DNA of 8,436 bases from Treponema sp. (GTDB lineage: Bacteria; Spirochaetota; Spirochaetia; Treponematales; Breznakiellaceae), in NCBI GenBank assembly GCA_031281855.1, contig JAITEW010000360.1, positions 1 through 8,436 on the forward strand, written 5' to 3'. The notes under the pieces are model-generated. The model saw only the letters and a list, made by a program, of their open reading frames with translations. It was not told the DNA's origin and ran no database searches. This document shows positions 1 through 5,659 of this stretch, one piece after another. Both the position numbers and the translations under genes were made by a program. Each line of letters starts with the position of its first letter. The stretch's first letter is position 1.

Positions 1-2313
1 GCCATCTTTGAGCCTCCGGAGGAAGACAATCTCCCCGCCTTGGTCCGAAACTTCCATAGAACGATTCACCATACCGGGATGGGAAATGCGGGAAAGTTCG
101 TGGTAATGGGTCGCAAAAAGGGTACGGCACTTAACGCGGTTCAGAAGATCCTCGCTCACCGCCCAGGCGATGGACAGACCGTCGTTGGTGCCTGTACCCC
201 TGCCGACTTCGTCCATAATGACCAGGCTTTTTTCGCTTGCTGTATGGAGTATGTAAGCCGTTTCGTTCATCTCTACCAGGAAAGTGGATTCCCCGCGGGC
301 CAGGTTGTCCGAAGCCCCGACGCGGCAGTAGATCCTGTCGCACATCCCGATACGGGCTTCCCTGGCAGGGACGAAACTGCCTGCCTGGGCCATAATGACG
401 GTCAGCGCCGCCTGGCGGAGATAGGTGGATTTCCCTGCCATGTTGGGCCCTGTAATAAGGGCGAAAGCCGGATCGGAGATGTTTTCCCCCCGTCCCAGGA
501 TGACATCGTTAGGGATGAACTCGCCCCTGGGCAGATGGGCCTCCACTACCGGATGACGGCCTTCGATTATCTTCAGGCGGTTTTCCCCGTCCAGTTCCGG
601 ACGAACCCAGCCGCGGAGAGCCGCCGCCCTGGCCAGGGACTGGGCGACATCGAGTTCGGCAATACGCCGCCCTGCTGCGGCCAATTCAGCAAGGCAGGAC
701 TTGGCTTTTTCCCTGAGTTCCAGGAAGAGTTTTTTTTCCAGTTCGATTATTTTGTCAGAAGCCCCGTTTATTTCCGATTCCAGTTCCGCAAGGCGGTCGG
801 TGGTAAAACGCTCCCCTGCCGCTATACCCTGGCGGCGTATGAAATAAGCCGGCACTTTCGAAAGGTGGTTTTTGGTGACTTCAAAAAAATAACCGATAAG
901 CCGGTTGTACCGTATTTTAAGGCTTGAAATGCCGGTAGCGGCCTTTTCGTTCTCCAGGTAGTCTTCAAGCATCTTCCTGCCTGAGTCCCTGAGCAGGCGC
1001 AGTTTGTCCAGCTCGGCGTTGAAGCCGCTGCGTATGAGGTTTCCTTCCGTAAGGAGTATCGAGGGGTCCTCCGCAAGGCCCTGTTCCAAAAGCTCTTTAA
1101 GGCCCGCAAGCCTGGCAGGCGCTTCGGCGTCCTTGTCCAGGGCAGCGGCTTCGGGGGATTCGTAGCGGAAATTAAAGTCCCGGCTTTCCCTGTGGATGAG
1201 ACTGTAAGAAGCAAGGGCGTTCTTTACCGCCGTCATGTCCTTGCCGTGGGCCTTGTCCATGGCTATACGGGAACGCAGGCGTTCCAGGTCCGGGGTCCTC
1301 CCCAAAAGCTCCCTGAGGCGGCTCAGTTTTTCCTGGTTACGGTAAAGGGTTTCTACCATATCAAGCCTCGCGCCGATAAGAGCCGCGTTTCTGAGGGGTT
1401 TGAGTATCCTCCCCTTGAGGAGCCGCTTCCCCATAGCGGTACGGGTTTCGTCCATCACCTCAAGGAGCGTGAACCGGCTTTCCCCGTCCTGGAGGTTCCG
1501 CGTAAGTTCCAGGTTCCTCTGGGTGGATTCGTCTATGCCCGTGAATTCCGAATCATGGTAAACCGAGACGGATCGCACATGGGGAATAAGGCTTTTGGCG
1601 GTATCGTCCAGGTAATCCAGGAGGGCCCCTGCGGCAACTATCTCCGGGGAATCGTCACGGATGTCGAAACTTTTAAGGCTTTGCTGCCCGAACTGTTTTT
1701 CCAGCCTTGCCCTGCTGCGGTCCCGGTCAAAAAGCCAGTCCGCCCAGCGGTTTACCACGATGCCGGAACGCTCGTCCACAGCAGCGGCCAATTCGGGGTA
1801 TTCCTCAAGAATGGATTCCTGGACGATGAGTTCCCTTACCTGGAGCCGTTCCATTTCCTGCCTGAACCTGCCCGATGCGCTTTCGCTGGGGAAAGAGGAG
1901 GCGTAAAAATCCCCGGTGGAAAGATCGATGTACGCAAAAGAGAAGAATTTCGGGATTCCGGCGAAACACGCGAGGTAATTGGAACTTCCCTGGTCGAGGT
2001 AATCCTCGTCTACCGTGGTGCCCGGAGTGATAATCTCCACCACCTGCCGTTCCATAAGCCCCTTGCCCGGCTCGGCGATCTGTTCGCAGACCGCTATCTT
2101 CTTCCCAAACCTGAGGAGCCTCGCGATATAGACCCTTGCGGCATGGTAAGGTATACCGCACATAGGCTGGCCGTTCCGGCTGGTAAGGGTAAGATTGAGA
2201 AGCGAAGAAATTTCCAGCGCGTCTTCGGCGAACATCTCATAAAAATCGCCTAAACGAAAAAAAAGAACCTCTCCCGGGTGTTCCCGCCTGATCCTCCGGT
2301 ACTGTTCCAGCAT
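1..2313 (-). CDS. mutS: DNA mismatch repair protein MutS (3' end cut off by window edge)
   Basis: MutS recognises mispaired and looped bases and uses ATP to recruit MutL. I read the whole minus frame from 2361 to 1: it has no stop after the TAG at 2361-2359 and runs off the left edge, giving 771 codons from the ATG at 2313. Counting from that ATG, the mismatch-binding Phe-Tyr-Glu (in GDFYEMF) is at 24-26, Walker A GPNMAGKST at 622-630, the STF signature at 676-678, Walker B Asp701-Glu702 (VIMDEVGRGT) and the FATHYHE histidine at 736. The ATPase positions are about 8 higher than in E. coli MutS (853 aa), so roughly 90 C-terminal residues are missing. The start is uncertain: ATG 2313 has no SD at normal distance and would remove the conserved Ser/Thr-Pro before Met-Leu-Glu-Gln-Tyr. 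An ACG at 2334 fits the SD and would add 7 residues. The gene has its own promoter, downstream of skp. Family identity is certain. Confidence 0.97.
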   Translation of the reverse strand, partial: MLEQYRRIRREHPGEVLFFRLGDFYEMFAEDALEISSLLNLTLTSRNGQPMCGIPYHAARVYIARLLRFGKKIAVCEQIAEPGKGLMERQVVEIITPGTTVDEDYLDQGSSNYLACFAGIPKFFSFAYIDLSTGDFYASSFPSESASGRFRQEMERLQVRELIVQESILEEYPELAAAVDERSGIVVNRWADWLFDRDRSRARLEKQFGQQSLKSFDIRDDSPEIVAAGALLDYLDDTAKSLIPHVRSVSVYHDSEFTGIDESTQRNLELTRNLQDGESRFTLLEVMDETRTAMGKRLLKGRILKPLRNAALIGARLDMVETLYRNQEKLSRLRELLGRTPDLERLRSRIAMDKAHGKDMTAVKNALASYSLIHRESRDFNFRYESPEAAALDKDAEAPARLAGLKELLEQGLAEDPSILLTEGNLIRSGFNAELDKLRLLRDSGRKMLEDYLENEKAATGISSLKIRYNRLIGYFFEVTKNHLSKVPAYFIRRQGIAAGERFTTDRLAELESEINGASDKIIELEKKLFLELREKAKSCLAELAAAGRRIAELDVAQSLARAAALRGWVRPELDGENRLKIIEGRHPVVEAHLPRGEFIPNDVILGRGENISDPAFALITGPNMAGKSTYLRQAALTVIMAQAGSFVPAREARIGMCDRIYCRVGASDNLARGESTFLVEMNETAYILHTASEKSLVIMDEVGRGTGTNDGLSIAWAVSEDLLNRVKCRTLFATHYHELSRISHPGMVNRSMEVSDQGGEIVFLRRLKDG

Positions 2314-2345
2314 GGGGCTGTCTGTGGAACCCGTAACGTCCCTCC
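2311..2345 (-). promoter_or_regulatory. mutS ribosome binding site with ambiguous start (ACG 2334 or ATG 2313)
   Basis: On the minus strand GGAGGG lies at 2345-2340. Five bases later, at 2334-2332, comes ACG, in frame with MutS. The first in-frame ATG is at 2313-2311, about 27 bases from the GGAGG core, and no purine-rich SD precedes it. Between the in-frame TAG (2361-2359) and that ATG there is no ATG, GTG or TTG codon. Either ACG is used as a rare near-cognate start, giving (M)TGSTDSPMLEQY, or translation starts at 2313 without a well-placed SD. Confidence 0.6.
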
Positions 2346-2365
2346 AAGTTCGATATATCTAAAAA

Positions 2366-2394
2366 TTTCTATCTGACACGGCCTTTTCTGTCAA
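2366..2394 (-). promoter_or_regulatory. Putative sigma70-type promoter for mutS
   Basis: The minus strand has a perfect -35 box TTGACA at 2394-2389, a 17-base spacer, and TAGAAA at 2371-2366, which matches 4 of 6 bases of the -10 consensus. Transcription would start near 2359, giving a leader of about 25 bases to the ACG (2334) or about 46 to the ATG (2313). The promoter lies downstream of skp, so mutS can be expressed independently of the tamB-bamA-skp group. It is called by eye from consensus matching. Confidence 0.55.
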
Positions 2395-2399
2395 TAGAG

Positions 2400-2428
2400 T
2401 TGTTCAGAAACCTTCAGTTTCTGAACAA
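2400..2428. repeat. Perfect 12-bp inverted repeat with 5-base loop between skp and mutS
   Basis: The arm TTGTTCAGAAAC (2400-2411) is the exact reverse complement of GTTTCTGAACAA (2417-2428), separated by CTTCA. It lies 44 bp after the skp stop codon and 5 bp upstream of the mutS -35 box. As RNA it would form a stable hairpin, but no U-rich tract follows on either strand, so it is not a textbook intrinsic terminator. It could end or protect the skp transcript, act as an operator for mutS, or be a copy of a dispersed palindrome. The symmetry is certain; the role is not known. Confidence 0.8.
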
Positions 2429-2472
2429 ATTCCGCGAAAATCACCCGGGACCCCATATTTATGACAACCTTA

Positions 2473-3003
2473 CTATCTTCTGGCTTTTTCCGTTAAATTC
2501 TGAATAAGCTTATCGGTTATATCCACCGTAGGGCTGTACCAGAGGATGCCTGTGTTTTCCTTGAGGTTCAGCACCATAGTATAACCTTCGCTTTCGGCGA
2601 TGAATCGTATTTCATCATACACCTGTTCAAGAAACGAAGAAGACTGGGAAAGCCGCGCTTTTTGGCTTTCAAGTTCCGCGGTTTTAAGCCTGTAGTATTC
2701 GGTAAGATAATCGGATTTGCGGTTGATTTCGCTTTCAAGCCGCAGGGCCTGTTCCTGGTTGCCCTGGAATTCGGCGCTGATCTGGTTCTGCCTCAGCGTC
2801 TGGATCTCGGCGTTCATCCGGTCGATTTCGCTCTGGACCCTGGCGCTGCGTTCCTCGAATTCCCGGACCGCCCGGGATTCCCTGAAAAACGAGACATATA
2901 CCCTTGGCAGGTCTACCACGGCGAAGCGGGTCAACTGTTGGGCGCTTAACGAAAAACCCAGGCCCCCCAGGGCCAGGCAGAAGGCGAAAAGGTATTTTTT
3001 CAT
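2473..3003 (-). CDS. skp: Skp/OmpH family periplasmic chaperone
   Basis: This 176-residue protein fits the Skp/OmpH family (usually about 160-180 aa). Skp trimers hold unfolded outer-membrane proteins in the periplasm and pass them to the BAM machine. A signal peptide spans residues 1-21 (MKKY, then a hydrophobic core, then SLSA before QQ). Next comes FAVVDLPRVYVSF, the usual OmpH N-terminal strand and helix start. Residues about 40-125 are charged and heptad-like (long coiled-coil arms), followed by IAESEGYTMVLNL and a WYSPTVDITDKLI segment typical of the family C-terminus. ATG 3003 is chosen because AGGAGGT (3017-3011) lies 7 bases upstream. The gene starts 12 bp after bamA, so the two are almost certainly co-transcribed. 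It lacks the lpxD neighbour found in LPS-producing bacteria. Confidence 0.93.
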   Translation of the reverse strand: MKKYLFAFCLALGGLGFSLSAQQLTRFAVVDLPRVYVSFFRESRAVREFEERSARVQSEIDRMNAEIQTLRQNQISAEFQGNQEQALRLESEINRKSDYLTEYYRLKTAELESQKARLSQSSSFLEQVYDEIRFIAESEGYTMVLNLKENTGILWYSPTVDITDKLIQNLTEKARR

Positions 3004-3010
3004 TACAGCT

Positions 3011-3018
3011 ACCTCCTA
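3011..3018 (-). promoter_or_regulatory. skp ribosome binding site overlapping the bamA stop codon
   Basis: The minus strand reads TAGGAGGT at 3018-3011. Its first three bases (3018-3016) are the bamA TAG stop, and AGGAGGT is a near-perfect SD 7 bases before the skp ATG at 3003. A ribosome terminating on bamA therefore sits on the skp SD, which suggests translational coupling of the two products. Confidence 0.8.
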
Positions 3019-5556
3019 ATAGGAAGACAAGGCAAAGGATATGACAAAGTCCATGCCCGCGTTTGGTTTGTCCGGATTCCTCCCAATACTGCCTCCCATC
3101 CACTGGACTTTACCGTCTACAATCTTAAAGCGTTTGGCCAGGCTGAAACGGAAGGGGAACTGGGGAATGGTAAAACGGAACCCGCCGCCAAGGCTGAAAC
3201 GCATAAAGAAGGTGTTATAGCCAAGTTGGCTGTTGTCGTTTTCCCCAAAGGCGGTAAAGAAATCCCCAGGTGTCTTTTTGACCCCAGCGGCGTCGAAGAA
3301 GAAATCCCAGGCCAGAATCCCCGGAACCAGCGGGAACCGCACTTCGGCCCAGTTCTCCCAGAGCGCGTAGCCCTTGCGGCCGTATTCGCCGCTCCAGCCC
3401 CGTCCGTTGAACATACCGTCCACAGCCAGTTGGTTGGCTTCCTCGATAATAGGCGTATTGTAGAAAGGCTGGCGGAAGATGAAGGAAAGGCCGGTATGAA
3501 CGCCGAAAACAGCCTTGAAATTCCAGTTCTCCGTAACAGGTATGTTGAAAAGTGTGGCGAACCATTCCGCCTTGGTATCGGTCCTGACATAATGTTCGTG
3601 TTCTATCCCCAGAAGGCCGTAATAGCCTACCCGCTGGATCCCGTAATACCCCTTTGAGGGATCGTAATACACGTCCCGCTGATCCAGGGCCACGCTGGTC
3701 CACACGGAAGTAGCAGGGGTCCACCTGTTGTTCTCGTCCCTGAGAACAGGATCGAAAGGCCTGTAGAGTTCGGTGTCAAAAATACTGCGCAGCATGCCGA
3801 CCCGCACCCCTCCTGAGACCGTAAGGTTCCCCAGGAAGGTTGACCAGCGGTACCCTGTAGAAGCGCCTACCGAGAGGCGCCACTGGTTGTAGGGCATAAG
3901 GTACTCTGTAGGGGGAATTTTGCCGTCGCTGACGTAATCGTCATAGGAATCAAAGCCGTCCGGGTAGGCTACGGCGCTGTCCCTATCGTCGTTGTAGAAG
4001 AACGGCGGCAAGTTGTCCATAGCGGCGTAGCGTTTCGTGTGCTGGACCGTAAAGTCAAAGCTCCCTGAAAGGGGCAGCCCGAATATCCAGCGCTGGGTAT
4101 AATCCACCGAAAGGCTCTGGGTATCCGGCGAGGCGTTTACCTCCGCGCCCATCTGGTTCCCTGTGCCGAAAAGGTTACGGTCGTTCCACCTGGTCATAAG
4201 GGAAACCGGAAAAGCGTCGGGGTCCGATGTTCCCGAGAAGGTCAGGCCGAACTGCACGTCGGTAGTAGGCTGCTCCTCGACGGTAAACACCAGGTCCATC
4301 AGGGCGTCGGTGCTTCCCGCAGGGGTGTCGATGCCGATATTGGTGGAAAAATACTGGAGATTGTAGAGGTTCCTGAGGCCGTCCATGACCTTGGCCTTGG
4401 AAAACACATCCCCAGGCTCCAGGGGGATCTCCCGGCGGATCACTTCGTCTTTGGTTTTCTTGTTACCCCGGATAATGATATTCTCGACATGCGCCCTGCC
4501 CCGCTCGACAATGACGATATTGTATGAAAGGGTCCCTGCTTCGGTATCCCTGACAGGAACGGGATCGATACGGTTGAAAATATAGCCGTTTTCGTAATAA
4601 AGGTCTGAAATGCGGATAAGGTCCGCCTGGATCTTCCGGTCGTTTACAATTTCGCCGGGGTTGGAATAAACCAGGGCTTCCAGTTGTTCTGTGGAGAAGA
4701 TCTTGTTCCCTTCGAAAGTGATGCCCCCGAAGGTGTAGATCCTGCCTTCGTAAATCCGGAAGGTGATGGTCATATTGTTGTTGCCCTTTTCGTCCTTCCT
4801 TATCTCCCTGCTGTCATCAATGATTTCAGCGTCAATGTACCCCCTGTCCCGGTAATACTGAACCAGGGTTTCCCTGTCGGCAATGAGTTTCGACTCCTGG
4901 TAAGCCCCGTCGGCGATAATACCCTTGGTTTTGAGGGACATCTGCCGCTGCAAGGTCCTGGAGGAAAATACCTGATTGCCTTCGAAGTAGAATTCCTCGA
5001 TAGTTATCTTTTCCCCTTCTTCAACATAGAAATTGATCACAATAGAGCCGCTCGTACCGGGAACCATCTCCGACCGGACCCTGATATCGGGGTATCCTTT
5101 TTCCAGGTATTTGTTGATCAGGGCCGTTTCGTCCACCTTGAGCTTGACCGGAGTCGCCACATCGTGGACTTTGAGGGTAACCGTGTCCAGGAGTTCATTC
5201 CTCCTGAGGCCCGAATTGCCGATAAAATTGATCCTTGAAATAACAGGGCGTTCTGTAACGGAAAACCTGATGACCACTTCGTTCCCCAACGCGTCAGCCC
5301 TGACTGCCGTGGGGTTTATGCTTTCAAAATACTCAAGCGCGTAAAGCCTGCCCAGAATGTCCCAGTAAACGTCATCGCTGAAGGTGCGGCCGATGAAGGG
5401 TTCGGTAATACCTTCCAGATCCGAAAGCTTAACGTTATTGAGTCCTTCAAAAACGATGTTTCGTATAGGTTTGCCCTGGTACCATTCTTCGCTTTCCTGG
5501 GCAAAAACACAAAACGTTATGGCCCCAATGAGGATTATAACTATACCTGAACGCAT
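3016..5556 (-). CDS. bamA: BamA, outer membrane protein assembly factor (Omp85 family)
   Basis: BamA is the central subunit of the BAM complex, which folds beta-barrel proteins into the outer membrane. The 846 residues from ATG 5556 begin with a signal peptide (about 1-20, ending CVFA before QESEE). Five POTRA repeats follow at about 30-103, 104-181, 185-270, 274-353 and 355-431, visible from recurring FEGN/FIGN/IRGN strands and YxxxGY turns. The Omp85 barrel spans about 432-846. It contains the DQRDVYYDPSKGYY signature (about 625-638) and an NGRGW loop-6 motif (717-721) in place of the usual VRGF. A long Asp/Tyr-rich insertion lies at about 515-558. The last strand ends in ISFALSSY, with a terminal aromatic residue. 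A GTG six bases upstream (5562) is rejected because it overlaps the SD AAGGAG. The five-POTRA plan matches canonical BamA. The gene lies between tamB and skp, all three serving the outer membrane. Confidence 0.96.
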   Translation of the reverse strand: MRSGIVIILIGAITFCVFAQESEEWYQGKPIRNIVFEGLNNVKLSDLEGITEPFIGRTFSDDVYWDILGRLYALEYFESINPTAVRADALGNEVVIRFSVTERPVISRINFIGNSGLRRNELLDTVTLKVHDVATPVKLKVDETALINKYLEKGYPDIRVRSEMVPGTSGSIVINFYVEEGEKITIEEFYFEGNQVFSSRTLQRQMSLKTKGIIADGAYQESKLIADRETLVQYYRDRGYIDAEIIDDSREIRKDEKGNNNMTITFRIYEGRIYTFGGITFEGNKIFSTEQLEALVYSNPGEIVNDRKIQADLIRISDLYYENGYIFNRIDPVPVRDTEAGTLSYNIVIVERGRAHVENIIIRGNKKTKDEVIRREIPLEPGDVFSKAKVMDGLRNLYNLQYFSTNIGIDTPAGSTDALMDLVFTVEEQPTTDVQFGLTFSGTSDPDAFPVSLMTRWNDRNLFGTGNQMGAEVNASPDTQSLSVDYTQRWIFGLPLSGSFDFTVQHTKRYAAMDNLPPFFYNDDRDSAVAYPDGFDSYDDYVSDGKIPPTEYLMPYNQWRLSVGASTGYRWSTFLGNLTVSGGVRVGMLRSIFDTELYRPFDPVLRDENNRWTPATSVWTSVALDQRDVYYDPSKGYYGIQRVGYYGLLGIEHEHYVRTDTKAEWFATLFNIPVTENWNFKAVFGVHTGLSFIFRQPFYNTPIIEEANQLAVDGMFNGRGWSGEYGRKGYALWENWAEVRFPLVPGILAWDFFFDAAGVKKTPGDFFTAFGENDNSQLGYNTFFMRFSLGGGFRFTIPQFPFRFSLAKRFKIVDGKVQWMGGSIGRNPDKPNAGMDFVISFALSSY

Positions 5557-5561
5557 CAACA

Positions 5562-5567
5562 CTCCTT
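5562..5567 (-). promoter_or_regulatory. bamA ribosome binding site (decides start at 5556)
   Basis: The minus strand has AAGGAG at 5567-5562, then TGTTG, then ATG at 5556. A spacing of 5 bases supports ATG 5556. The in-frame GTG at 5562 and TTG at 5559 overlap or abut the SD and are unlikely starts. Confidence 0.75.
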
Positions 5568-5602
5568 AAAACTCCCGCAGCAGCGCCGCGGTACTTCGCT
5601 GA

Positions 5603-5631
5603 ATTATGTAAATATAACAGATAACGGCTAA
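5603..5631 (-). promoter_or_regulatory. Possible weak promoter upstream of bamA
   Basis: The 103-bp tamB-bamA gap contains an AT-rich patch (about 5602-5640) that stands out from the GC-rich surroundings. On the minus strand CATAAT (5608-5603) matches 5 of 6 bases of the -10 box, with TTAGCC (5631-5626) 17 bases upstream matching only 3 of 6 of the -35 box. An overlapping TATATT lies at 5616-5611. A start near 5596 would give a leader of about 40 bases. The weak -35 keeps this tentative; bamA may instead be read from the tamB transcript. Confidence 0.3.
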
Positions 5632-5659
5632 AAAAGAAAACCGGTATACCATAGGAGCC

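Noticed and set aside
40..927. Long plus-strand open frame (295 codons) opposite mutS
   Set aside because: It is exactly antisense to a continuous MutS frame with all catalytic motifs. Its translation resembles no known family and it has no SD. It arises because GC-rich MutS codons rarely give stops when reversed.
1192..2253. Plus-strand open frame of 353 codons opposite mutS
   Set aside because: It is antisense to the MutS N-terminal half. The composition is arbitrary and no start signal is seen, so it is a shadow of MutS coding bias.
5494..5556. BamA as a lipoprotein because of a Cys near the end of the signal peptide
   Set aside because: The residues before the Cys (Ile-Thr-Phe) do not form a lipobox, and an ordinary signal peptidase site (CVFA before Gln-Glu) follows.
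5560..5562. GTG at 5562 as the bamA start
   Set aside because: It overlaps the SD AAGGAG. ATG 5556 has correct spacing and gives a normal signal peptide.
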